A stretch of DNA of 64,000 bases from Achromobacter aloeverae (lineage in GTDB: Bacteria; Pseudomonadota; Gammaproteobacteria; Burkholderiales; Burkholderiaceae_B): the NCBI RefSeq assembly GCF_004121055.1, contig NZ_PYAL01000002.1:620001-684000 (forward strand). The letters run 5' to 3'. Shown piece after piece: positions 52,607 through 60,663 of the stretch (position 1 is the first letter of the stretch; the number at the start of each line of letters is the position of its first letter). Under the pieces are notes generated by a model. It worked only from the letters and a program-made list of their open reading frames with translations. It was not told the origin of the DNA and searched no databases. The position numbers and the translations under genes were made by a program.

Positions 52607-53460
52607 GCGCCTCCCCGCGGCAGTTCGATGCCGAACGCGCTAAGGAACATCTGGACCGCCAGCAGCGCAAGAACGACGACGAAAAAGACCCGCAGCTTGT
52701 CGGCGGGCAGCCACATCAGCAAGCGCGCACCGGCCAGCGAGCCGATGACCGAGCCCAGCGCGATGGGACCGGCGATGCCGATGTCGATGTCGCCTCTTGC
52801 AAAATACGCACCGGCGCTGGCCGCCGCCGTCACCCCGATCATGAAGTTCGAGGTCGCCGACGATACCTTGATGGGCAGCCGCAGCGCGGTATCCATCGCC
52901 GGAATCTTCAGCACGCCGGACCCTATCCCCAGCAACGCGGATATCAAGCCCGCGCCATACATCAACGCCAGGCCGAGCGGAACGCGGCCGACCCGATAAG
53001 CCAGTTCCCGTCCCGACCGAGGGTCGGGATAGCTGGAGTGCAGGCCCAGCGTCGTCGCCCAACTGTTCGCGACCGGCGCGTCCACGCCCAAGCCCACGGC
53101 CTCGTGCCGCCGCGACAGCATTTGCCGCGCCGATACCGCCAGGACCACGGCGAACAGGCCATAGAGAAACGAGGTAGAGGCGATGCCGACCAGGAACACG
53201 CCGGTCAGCGCGCCCAGCGTGGTGGCCGATTCAAGCACGATGGCAAGCCGGATATTGGTCAGGCGGCCCTTGAGGAAGGGGGCCGCGCTGCCGCAGGAGC
53301 AGGCGATGACCGATACGATGCTCGCGCCGATCGCGACATGGATGTCGATGTCGAACAGCAGCGTCAGGATAGGCACGATGAAGATGCCGCTGGCCATGCC
53401 CAGCACGCCGCCGAGGGCGCTGGCGCCAAAGGCGGCCACGAAGAGCCACGGGATCGCCAT
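52603..53460 (-). CDS. TauE/SafE-family anion permease
   Basis: 285 residues with eight or so membrane helices. The family pattern is GGVLGMASGIFIVPILTLLF near residue 17, and the second-half repeat GAGLISALLGIGSGVLKIP near 170. Known relatives export sulfite, sulfoacetate or other organo-sulfonates. It is followed by DUF1634 (4-bp overlap) and preceded by a GntR gene three bases away, so gntR-tauE-DUF1634 looks like a single operon. Confidence 0.9.
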   Translation of the reverse strand: MAIPWLFVAAFGASALGGVLGMASGIFIVPILTLLFDIDIHVAIGASIVSVIACSCGSAAPFLKGRLTNIRLAIVLESATTLGALTGVFLVGIASTSFLYGLFAVVLAVSARQMLSRRHEAVGLGVDAPVANSWATTLGLHSSYPDPRSGRELAYRVGRVPLGLALMYGAGLISALLGIGSGVLKIPAMDTALRLPIKVSSATSNFMIGVTAAASAGAYFARGDIDIGIAGPIALGSVIGSLAGARLLMWLPADKLRVFFVVVLALLAVQMFLSAFGIELPRGGA

Positions 53461-53463
53461 GCT

Positions 53464-54231
53464 TCAGGCCTCGCGTCGCGAGGGTACGCGCGGATGCCTG
53501 GCCAGCCGGGTCACGAAGCTGATCGCGTCGCCGCGATAGTGCAGCTTTTCGTAGTCGATGGGACGATCCCCCTCGGTATAGGACGTGCGCTCGACCAGGA
53601 AAATCGCGCTGCCCGGTTCGACGGCAAGGGCCCGCGCGACATCCGCCGTGGCGATGGCCGCTTCGAGCCTGTATTCCGCGCCGATCAGTGGCAGGCTGTA
53701 CCTGCCTTCCAGCAAGGCGAAAATGGGTTCGGCGTCCAGGTCGTGAGTGACGATCTTTTCTCCAATCTCACGCGGCAGATAGGTGTCGTCGAACGACACG
53801 GGGACCCCATCGGCCAGGCGCACGCGCTGGATCCGCATGACCAGGGTGCCAGCCGGCAGGGCCAGCTGCCGCGCGACCCGCGCATCGGCCGCCACGACGC
53901 GCTTGTCCAGCAGCCGGGCGGTCGGCGTGCGGCCGAGCGCCTGCATGTCCTCGACGAAGCCGGTCAGCTCGGTCAGTTCCTGGGTGATCCGGGGGGCCGC
54001 GACGAACGTGCCCTTGCCACGCCGGATTTCCACCAGCCCGCGCGCCACCAGGCGCTCGATCGCCTTGCGTACCGTCGTCCGGCTGACGCCGAACCGGTCG
54101 ATCAAGCGGTCTTCGGGGGGAAGCTGGCTGCCCGGGGGAAGGCTGCCCGTCGAGATCTCGGCGGCCAGGGCGGTTTCGACCGCCGCGTAGCGGGGGCCGT
54201 GTTGTTGCTCATGCTCATGCGGGAAAGTCAT
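53464..54231 (-). CDS. GntR-family regulator (HutC/UTRA subgroup)
   Basis: 255 residues. The winged helix spans about 15-80 (YAAVETALAAEISTGSLPPG, SQLPPEDRLIDRFGVSRTTV, RKAIERLVARGLVE). The remainder is a UTRA ligand-binding domain with YLPREIGEKI and the conserved FLVERTSYTEGDRPIDYE. HutC-type regulators repress until a small ligand binds. The start codon at 54231 is inside a 34-bp perfect palindrome, which strongly suggests autorepression of gntR-tauE-DUF1634. Base use is like the neighbours. Confidence 0.92.
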   Translation of the reverse strand: MTFPHEHEQQHGPRYAAVETALAAEISTGSLPPGSQLPPEDRLIDRFGVSRTTVRKAIERLVARGLVEIRRGKGTFVAAPRITQELTELTGFVEDMQALGRTPTARLLDKRVVAADARVARQLALPAGTLVMRIQRVRLADGVPVSFDDTYLPREIGEKIVTHDLDAEPIFALLEGRYSLPLIGAEYRLEAAIATADVARALAVEPGSAIFLVERTSYTEGDRPIDYEKLHYRGDAISFVTRLARHPRVPSRREA

Positions 54232-54262
54232 GCAGACATCATGACGTCATGATGTCTGCATG
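54229..54262. promoter_or_regulatory. 34-bp perfect palindrome over gntR start codon
   Basis: Seventeen bases, CATGCAGACATCATGAC, are followed immediately by their exact reverse complement, with the centre between 54245 and 54246. The gntR ATG (54231-54229) lies within it. Each half contains AGACATCATGA, so two staggered dyads may exist. This is the probable operator of the GntR protein. Confidence 0.8.
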
Positions 54263-54314
54263 TCAATGCGCGAGCGTCGATTTTTCCCTCGTGGAATATC
54301 GAAATTTCCCGCGG

Positions 54315-54335
54315 GTCTTATATAATACATAAGAC
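54315..54335 (+). promoter_or_regulatory. Promoter with dyad upstream of split chrA
   Basis: GTCTTAT (54315-54321) and ATAAGAC (54329-54335) form a 7-bp inverted repeat. It contains TATAAT at 54321-54326, a perfect -10 hexamer, about 50 bp upstream of the chromate-transporter start. A -35 at 17-bp spacing is weak, consistent with regulated transcription. Confidence 0.55.
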
Positions 54336-54373
54336 TAGTTTCTCCCCCTGACCGCGCAAGGAAGCCCGCCGGC

Positions 54374-54943
54374 ATGAGTCCCGCAGCCCCCACTCCGGAT
54401 GCCGAATTGGCGCCGCCACCCACACTGAGCCAACTTTTCTGGGGCTTCTTCGTCCTTGGCATGACCGCCTTCGGCGGCGCGCTGCCGCTGGTCAGGCGCA
54501 TGGTGGTGGAGAAGCACCGATGGCTGTCCAGCGATGAATTCACGACCATGCTGGGCCTGTGCCAGTTCCTGCCGGGAGGCAACATCATGAACCTGGCGGT
54601 GGCGCTGGGCATGCGCTTTCGGGGCGTGGTCGGCGCGGTGCTCGCGTTGACGGGCTTTGTCCTGGTGCCCACCATCGTCGTGCTGGCGCTGGGCGTGGTC
54701 TACGATCACTACCAGCATGACCCGCATGTGCGGCACCTGTTCGCCGGCCTCGCGGCCGCCGCCGCGGGCCTGGTGCTGTCGATGGCGCTGAAGATTGGCA
54801 AGCCCATACTCAAGAGCGCCTGGGGCGCGGTGATCGTCGTGGCCTGTTTCGTGGCGATCGCCATCCTGCGCCTGCCGCTGGTGCCGACCATGCTGGTGCT
54901 GACGCCCCTGAGCATCCTGGGAACGTGGAGGCTGCGTCGATGA
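54374..54943 (+). CDS. Chromate transporter, amino-terminal half (split ChrA)
   Basis: 189 residues, one CHR domain: FVLGMTAFGGALPLVRRMVV near residue 30, then GLCQFLPGGNIMNLAVALG. About five to six helices. In split chromate transporters two half-size proteins together form the pump that expels chromate. It overlaps the second half by four bases. No chrB regulator is nearby; a GntR gene is divergent. Confidence 0.9.
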   Translation: MSPAAPTPDAELAPPPTLSQLFWGFFVLGMTAFGGALPLVRRMVVEKHRWLSSDEFTTMLGLCQFLPGGNIMNLAVALGMRFRGVVGAVLALTGFVLVPTIVVLALGVVYDHYQHDPHVRHLFAGLAAAAAGLVLSMALKIGKPILKSAWGAVIVVACFVAIAILRLPLVPTMLVLTPLSILGTWRLRR

Positions 54944-55479
54944 GTTCGGTGATACAGACCCTGTGGGACCTCTTCACGCTGTTCGCCCAGCTGGCGCTGA
55001 TTTCCTTCGGCGGCGGGATGACCATACTTCCCGAAATGCAGCGCCAGGTGGTGGACGTGCATCACTGGATGAGCGCCGAGACCTTCACGTCGCTGTTCGC
55101 CCTGGCGCAGGCCGCCCCAGGGCCCAACCTGATGATCGTGCCGCTGGTGGGCTGGCACGTCGAGGGCTGGTCCGGCATGCTGGTGTCCAGCGCCGCCAAG
55201 TTCGTGCCGCCGGCGGTGGTGACCATCCTGGTCCTGCGCTTGTGGGACAAGTTCAAGGACCGGCCGTGGCGCATCGTGGCGCAGCAGGGAATCTTTCCCA
55301 TGACCGTGGGGCTGGTGGCGGCCAGCGGCGTCCTGATCACCGTGGCATCGGTGACCAACGTGCTGCTGCTGCTCATCGCGCTGGCATCGACGCTGCTGGG
55401 ATGGCGGACCAAGCTGCATCCGCTGTGGCTGCTGCTGGGCGGGGCGGTGGCCGGGCTGGTCTTCGGGGGGCTGTTCTAA
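54940..55479 (+). CDS. Chromate transporter, carboxy-terminal half (split ChrA)
   Basis: 179 residues from ATG 54940; an in-frame ATG at 54925 would increase the overlap. Its CHR domain shows ALISFGGGMTILPEMQRQVV and ALAQAAPGPNLMIVPLVGWH. It is the partner of the upstream half in the same operon. Halves are homologous to each other and inserted in opposite orientation in known pairs. Confidence 0.9.
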   Translation: MSSVIQTLWDLFTLFAQLALISFGGGMTILPEMQRQVVDVHHWMSAETFTSLFALAQAAPGPNLMIVPLVGWHVEGWSGMLVSSAAKFVPPAVVTILVLRLWDKFKDRPWRIVAQQGIFPMTVGLVAASGVLITVASVTNVLLLLIALASTLLGWRTKLHPLWLLLGGAVAGLVFGGLF

Positions 55480-55598
55480 GCCTGTGCCGGCGGCAGGACA
55501 TCGGTCGATTATTTTGCGCGCGGCGGGTGCGTTCCCTGGGTAAATGGGGAAAGGGAACGTAAAATCGATAAGCCATTATTCCCCGCCGGGCAGTATCC

Positions 55599-56366
55599 AT
55601 GTCGCCGTTGAATGCCTCCCAAATCGAAACCCTGCGCCAGCAGGGTTTTGTCATCGCCAAGCATTTCCTGTCCCCCGAACGTCGCGAGGCCTTGCGCCAG
55701 TTGTCCGAGGCGCAACTGGCGCAGGCGCGGGCGCCGCTCGAATACGAGGCCGATTTGCGCTATCCGGGCGCGCCGTCCTCGCGCAACGCGGAGGGCGGCG
55801 GCACCGTCCGGCGCCTGCTCGATGCCTATGCGCGCGACGAGGCCTACGCCGCCTGGGCCACCGATCCGGCGATCGCCGCGTCGCTGCGGGCGTATTTCGG
55901 TGAACCCGTGGTGCTGTCGCGCGCGCATCACAACTGCGTCATGACCAAGCATCCGCGCTATGGCAGCCTGACCGGCTGGCACCGCGACATTCGCTATTGG
56001 TCCTTCGACAAGGAGGACCTGGTGTCCACGTGGCTGGCGCTGGGACCGGAGACCAGCCACAACGGCGCGCTCTGGCTGGTGCCGGGGTCCCATGCCATGA
56101 ACCTGGCGCCCGAGCGTTTCGACGCGGTGCAATTCCTGCGCGAAGACCTGCCCGAGAACCAGGCCTTGATCGACCAGGCGATCTCGCCGGCGCTGGAGCC
56201 GGGCGATGTGCTGTTTTTCCATTGCCGCACGCTGCATGCGGCGGGTCGCAACCAGAGCGACGCGGTGAAATTGTCGGTGGTGCATACCTATCATGCGGCC
56301 ACCACGCGACCGCGGCCGGGATCGCGGTCGGCCGGCAAGCCGGAAGTGCCGTTGGCTGCCGGGTAG
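55599..56366 (+). CDS. Phytanoyl-CoA dioxygenase (PhyH) family protein
   Basis: 255 residues. Fe(II)/2-oxoglutarate oxygenase residues: H128 and D130 in GWHRDIRYW, distal H213 in CRTLHAAGRN, and R217 as probable 2-oxoglutarate anchor. NGALWLVPGSHAMN and PGDVLFFHCRTLHAAG are family typical. It hydroxylates or otherwise oxidises an unknown small molecule in the cytoplasm. It stands alone between the chromate transporter and the ABC exporter. Confidence 0.88.
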   Translation: MSPLNASQIETLRQQGFVIAKHFLSPERREALRQLSEAQLAQARAPLEYEADLRYPGAPSSRNAEGGGTVRRLLDAYARDEAYAAWATDPAIAASLRAYFGEPVVLSRAHHNCVMTKHPRYGSLTGWHRDIRYWSFDKEDLVSTWLALGPETSHNGALWLVPGSHAMNLAPERFDAVQFLREDLPENQALIDQAISPALEPGDVLFFHCRTLHAAGRNQSDAVKLSVVHTYHAATTRPRPGSRSAGKPEVPLAAG

Positions 56367-56502
56367 GGCGACGAGGCAGGATCCGCGACGCCGGTCCGCC
56401 ACGGGTCCATGGCGACGGCCGGCCGAGAGGCCGTCAGGAAATCGTGAAACCTAAGTCCTCGCGGGCGGTCATACCCGCTGACGAGACCTTCAGGATGACA
56501 CG

Positions 56503-58278
56503 ATGAATTCAGCCTCCATTCAGGAAAGAGGCGGCGCTGCGGGCCCGGGACGGCTCGGCGCCCAGGCGCCCGGCAGCTGGGCCTTGATCAAGCCCTACTG
56601 GTTTTCCGAGGAACGGCATCGCGCGCGTGGCATGCTCTTGCTGGTGGTGCTGTTGAACCTGGGCATCGTGTACGTCAATGTCCGCATCAACACGTGGTTC
56701 GCCAGTTTCTACGACGCCATCGAGAAACACGACTTCCCCGCGTTCAAGCACCTGCTGCTGGTGTTCACCGTGCTGGCGTTCCTGTTCATTTTCATGTCCA
56801 CCGCGCAGATCTATGTGCGGCAGGGGCTGGAATTCCGCTGGCGGCAATGGCTCACGGATGTTTATCTGGCGCGCTGGCTGCGCGGGGACACCTATTACCG
56901 GCTGGAACGGGACCATACCTTCGACAACCCCGACCAGCGTATCGCCGAGGACCTGCGCAGCCTGGCGTCCAATACCCTGGCCCTGTCGCTGGACCTGTTG
57001 TCGACCGTGGTCACGTTCTTTTCCTTCGTGACCATACTCTGGATATTGTCGGGGACCCTCAGCTTCACGCTGTTCGGCCATGGGGTCGGGATACCCGGCT
57101 ACATGGTGTGGGTGGCCATCGCGTACGCCGTCGTGGGATCGTGGATCATCCAGAAGGTCAGCGGCGGGCTGGTCGGCGTCAATTATCGGCAGCAGCGCGT
57201 GGAGGCGGATTTCCGGGTGCTGCTGGTGCGGTTGCGGCAGAACGCGGAGCAGATCGCGTTCTACGAGGGCGGCGCCATCGAAGGCAGCCGCGCGCGCGTG
57301 GCGTTCGGCGCGATACGCGCCAACTGGCGCGAGGTCATGCGCTATACCAAGCGCCTCATGCTGGCCAGTTCCATCTATGGACAGGCCGCGCTGATTTTTC
57401 CGATGATGGCGGCGGCCCCGCGCTACTTCGCGGGAGCGTTCACCATCGGCGTGCTCATGCGGCTGAACGATGCCTTCGGCCAGGTCAGCACCGCCTGTTC
57501 ATGGTTCATCAACAGTTATTCGACGCTGGCGGACTGGCGCGCCACGGTGAATCGTCTGCGTGAATTCAGCTGGCGCCTGGACGAACCCGAGCACAGCGGG
57601 TTGCGCCTGGCCGACGGCGCCGAAGTGCGCGCGGCCGGCTTGCGGGTCAGCCGACCCGATGGCCGGCCGCTCGCCGTGCCGGCGGACTTCGACATCCAGC
57701 CGGGAGAGCGCTGGCTGGTGCGCGGGCCGTCCGGCAGCGGCAAGAGCACGCTGCTGCGGACGCTGGCGGGGTTGTGGCCCCACGCGGCCGGCGAGGTCAC
57801 CATGCCGGACCGGACCGGCATGGGAGACGCGCGGCTGGCGCTGTTCTTGCCGCAGGTCAGCTATGTGCCGGACGGCGAGCTCAAGGATGCGCTGTGCTAC
57901 CCCGACCACGCCGACGATCATGACGACGCGGACTGCGCGCGCGTATTGCGCGACTGTCGCCTGGATGATTACGTGGAACTGCTGCATGCGCGCGATGCGT
58001 GGGGGCAGCGCCTGTCCCCCGGCGAGAAGCAGCGCCTGTCGTTCGCGCGCGCCTTGTTGCTCAAGCCCGCATTCCTGTTCCTGGACGAAGCGACTTCCTC
58101 GCTCGATGGCGATATGGAGAACGACCTGTACCAGGCGCTGGTGAAGCAACTGCCGCGGACCGCCATCATCAGCGTGGCGCATCGCGATGCGCTGGCGCGC
58201 TTCCATACGCATGAGTTGCGGGTGGGGCCGGGGGCTGGCGTGGGTGATCTGGCGACAGTGGGGCACGCGTTGGCGTAA
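56503..58278 (+). CDS. SbmA/YddA-like ABC transporter (membrane and ATPase fused)
   Basis: 591 residues. The membrane part (about 40-350) resembles the SbmA/BacA domain: INTWFASFYDAIEKHDF, RQWLTDVYLARWL and NPDQRIAEDLR. The ATPase part has Walker A GPSGSGKST (408-416), signature LSPGEKQRLSFARALL and Walker B FLFLDEATSSLDGD. Relatives transport long-chain fatty acyl or peptide-like substrates, vitamin B12 or toxic peptides. Direction and substrate cannot be told from the sequence. The ATPase lacks the usual complete LSGGQ but has the variant of this subfamily. Confidence 0.9.
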   Translation: MNSASIQERGGAAGPGRLGAQAPGSWALIKPYWFSEERHRARGMLLLVVLLNLGIVYVNVRINTWFASFYDAIEKHDFPAFKHLLLVFTVLAFLFIFMSTAQIYVRQGLEFRWRQWLTDVYLARWLRGDTYYRLERDHTFDNPDQRIAEDLRSLASNTLALSLDLLSTVVTFFSFVTILWILSGTLSFTLFGHGVGIPGYMVWVAIAYAVVGSWIIQKVSGGLVGVNYRQQRVEADFRVLLVRLRQNAEQIAFYEGGAIEGSRARVAFGAIRANWREVMRYTKRLMLASSIYGQAALIFPMMAAAPRYFAGAFTIGVLMRLNDAFGQVSTACSWFINSYSTLADWRATVNRLREFSWRLDEPEHSGLRLADGAEVRAAGLRVSRPDGRPLAVPADFDIQPGERWLVRGPSGSGKSTLLRTLAGLWPHAAGEVTMPDRTGMGDARLALFLPQVSYVPDGELKDALCYPDHADDHDDADCARVLRDCRLDDYVELLHARDAWGQRLSPGEKQRLSFARALLLKPAFLFLDEATSSLDGDMENDLYQALVKQLPRTAIISVAHRDALARFHTHELRVGPGAGVGDLATVGHALA

Positions 58279-58449
58279 AACGCATGACGGGCGGCACAGG
58301 GGGCGGAAGGCGGGGCGATGACGGAACGGCGGGGGGGCCTGCCGCTACATAGCTACGTTATCCAAAACAATGACGACGTTCGGCAAAAGAAGAGATTCGG
58401 GGCAGCGCGGCAGCGATTGCTAAACTCGATTGCCGCGTCTCCAACGCCC

Positions 58450-60588
58450 ATGTCCATGAAATTGCCAGGCCTGCAGCGCAAGCCGTGTCCGCTCACTCCC
58501 GTCCTTGCCAGCCTCATCTGCGCGCTGACGTTCGCGGGGGCTGCGTCCGCGGCGTCCGGCGGCATCACGACGACGCCCCCGCGCGGCGAGTTGACGCTGG
58601 GGGTGGCCGCGTACGCGCCGGCGCCGGGTCCGCTGCTCGACGAGGCCATCCCCGTGGCGGTGTTCTGGCGTGAAATCTTCCCGGCGATGGTACTGGTGCT
58701 GGCCTTCGCGGTGGTGCTGTCACTGGCCTATGTCCAGTTGCGACGCGAGGTGGGACGCCGGCGCGCCGCGGAATTGCGGCTGGAAGCCGCGCGCGACCTG
58801 GCCGACAGCGCGTCGCTGGCCAAGGCGTCCTTCTTCGCCACCATGAGCCATGAAATCCGCACGCCGCTCAGTGGCATCATCGGCATGCTGGACCTGCTGC
58901 GGCGCGGCACGATGGACGAGGAACAGCGCCAGATGCTGACCGCGGTGGACACCGCGGCCAATGCCTTGCTGCAGATCCTCGACGACGTGCTGGATTTTTC
59001 CAAGGCCGAGGCCAATCGCATGAGCCTGGAATCCGTGCCGGTCGACCTGCGCGCCATCGTTCATAGCGTGGTCATGGTGATAGGCGAGCCGGCGCGGCGG
59101 CGCGGCGTGCGCACGTCGCTGCGCGTCAACGCGAACGTCAGCGGCGAAGTGCTGGGCGATCCGCTGCGCATCCGGCAGATCCTGTCCAACCTCATGAGCA
59201 ACGCGGCCAAGTTCACGCACCAGGGGCAGGTGACGTTGACGGTATCGGTGGATCGCAGCAGCGCCAGCGAACAATGGGTGCGTTTCACCGTCAGCGATAC
59301 CGGCATCGGCATTCCCCGCGACAAGCTGGCGCACGTCATGGCGCCTTATCGCCAGGCGGACGGCGCCACCAGCCGCCACTATGGCGGGACGGGGCTGGGG
59401 TTGTCGGTGTGCAGCCGCCTGGCCGTCCTGATGGGGGGCGCCATCGAGTTGGACAGCCTGCCCGGGCGCGGGACCACGGCCACCTTCACCTGCCGCTTCG
59501 TGGTGACCGCCGGGCCGCCGGAGCCGGCCGCCTCGCTGGAGCTTGATGTCGACAGCCTGTCCAGTCGGGGGGACGCGCCGGCGCGGCGGTCGCCAGTGGC
59601 CGCGCGTACCGCCGCGGATGTTCGCGCGCCTGGAGACAGCGGCGGCGAACTTGGTAATGGCGATGGCGATGGCGTGGGCCGGGCGTGGGTCGGCGGAGCG
59701 CTGCCGGCGGGCGCTTCGCCCGGCAGCGGGGGCCCCATCCTGGTGGTGGACGATCACGCAATCAATCGCGAAGTGGTGCGGCGCCAGTTGATGACGCTGG
59801 GCTATTCCTGCGAAGTCAGGGAGGATGCGCCCTCGGCGTTGGAGGCCTTGCGGCAAGGCAGCTATGCGCTACTGCTTACCGACTGCCAGATGCCGCCCAT
59901 GAACGGGGGGGAATTGGCGCGCGCGTGGCGTGAAATCGAAGCGGCGCGGGGTGCGGGGCCGCGCATGCCTATCGTTGCCATGACGGCGACGGCCGAGCGC
60001 GCCATGCCGGCGCCCGCCATCTGCGACGCGATCGATGCGTGCCTGTACAAGCCGATCAAGCTGGACTCATTGCGTGAAATGTTGATGGAGTGGTTGCCCG
60101 GGACGGCGTCTACGTCCGAGGGGGCGGCGCTCGGCGCCTTGGCTCCAGCCATCCCCGGCGTTCCCGACCACGGCGAGGTGCCCATGATCGCGGCCGGCCC
60201 GCTTGCGCCGATGCGCGGCCTGGATCTCGATAGCTTGCAATCGCAGTTTGGCGATGCGTTGACGGCGCGACGCTTTGCACTGCAATCCGTGCAGATGTTG
60301 CACGACGACCTGGCGCAGGCGCGCGGGCCCTTGTGCGAGCAGTTCTACGACCAGGCGGCGCGCTGGCTGCATCGCAGCGTGGGGGCATTGAGCATGCTGG
60401 GCCATTGGCCCGTGCTCACCACCTGCGCCCAGTTGGAGAAGGCGATGGAGCAGGCCGCCGCCGAACCCGCCAACGCCAAGGATTGCGCGCAACTGCTGCC
60501 TCGTCTTGCAGCTGTGCTGCGCGAGTTCGAGGACACGCTGGGGGAAATCGAGCGAGAGCTGGACGGTGGCCGTGGCCAATCGCTGTAG
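58450..60588 (+). CDS. BvgS-like hybrid histidine kinase lacking sensor domains
   Basis: 712 residues from ATG 58450, where a signal-like sequence begins ([20 protein letters not shown]); the frame is open from 58318. After a signal peptide there are only about 40 periplasmic residues, then one membrane helix ([17 protein letters not shown]), a kinase (H134 in [11 protein letters not shown]1 DTGIGI, G2 GGTGLGLSV), a receiver (DDH, D478 in [13 protein letters not shown] near LYKP) and an HPt domain (H641 in [12 protein letters not shown]). This is the BvgS/EvgS order. The Venus-flytrap and PAS domains of BvgS are absent. No BvgA-like partner is next to it. Confidence 0.88.
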   Translation: MSMKLPGLQRKPCPLTPVLASLICALTFAGAASAASGGITTTPPRGELTLGVAAYAPAPGPLLDEAIPVAVFWREIFPAMVLVLAFAVVLSLAYVQLRREVGRRRAAELRLEAARDLADSASLAKASFFATMSHEIRTPLSGIIGMLDLLRRGTMDEEQRQMLTAVDTAANALLQILDDVLDFSKAEANRMSLESVPVDLRAIVHSVVMVIGEPARRRGVRTSLRVNANVSGEVLGDPLRIRQILSNLMSNAAKFTHQGQVTLTVSVDRSSASEQWVRFTVSDTGIGIPRDKLAHVMAPYRQADGATSRHYGGTGLGLSVCSRLAVLMGGAIELDSLPGRGTTATFTCRFVVTAGPPEPAASLELDVDSLSSRGDAPARRSPVAARTAADVRAPGDSGGELGNGDGDGVGRAWVGGALPAGASPGSGGPILVVDDHAINREVVRRQLMTLGYSCEVREDAPSALEALRQGSYALLLTDCQMPPMNGGELARAWREIEAARGAGPRMPIVAMTATAERAMPAPAICDAIDACLYKPIKLDSLREMLMEWLPGTASTSEGAALGALAPAIPGVPDHGEVPMIAAGPLAPMRGLDLDSLQSQFGDALTARRFALQSVQMLHDDLAQARGPLCEQFYDQAARWLHRSVGALSMLGHWPVLTTCAQLEKAMEQAAAEPANAKDCAQLLPRLAAVLREFEDTLGEIERELDGGRGQSL

Positions 60589-60663
60589 CCGATCGCTGTA
60601 GCCAGTCACTTTAGCCAATCACTACGGCCAACTACAACGGCCAACCACTACAGCCAACTCGTG
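60573..60663. repeat. 13-bp tandem repeat over convergent gene ends
   Basis: Seven degenerate 13-bp units run without a break: TGGCCAATCGCTG, TAGCCGATCGCTG, TAGCCAGTCACTT, TAGCCAATCACTA, CGGCCAACTACAA, CGGCCAACCACTA and CAGCCAACTCGTG. The first unit codes the last residues of the hybrid kinase; the last two overlap the end of the convergent MASE1 gene (stop at 60648). As 13 is not a multiple of three, copy-number change would reframe both gene ends. Confidence 0.88.

Noticed and set aside
58450-60588. The hybrid kinase as the true BvgS of a Bordetella bvg locus
   Set aside because: No BvgA-like regulator is adjacent, and the Venus-flytrap and PAS domains are absent.
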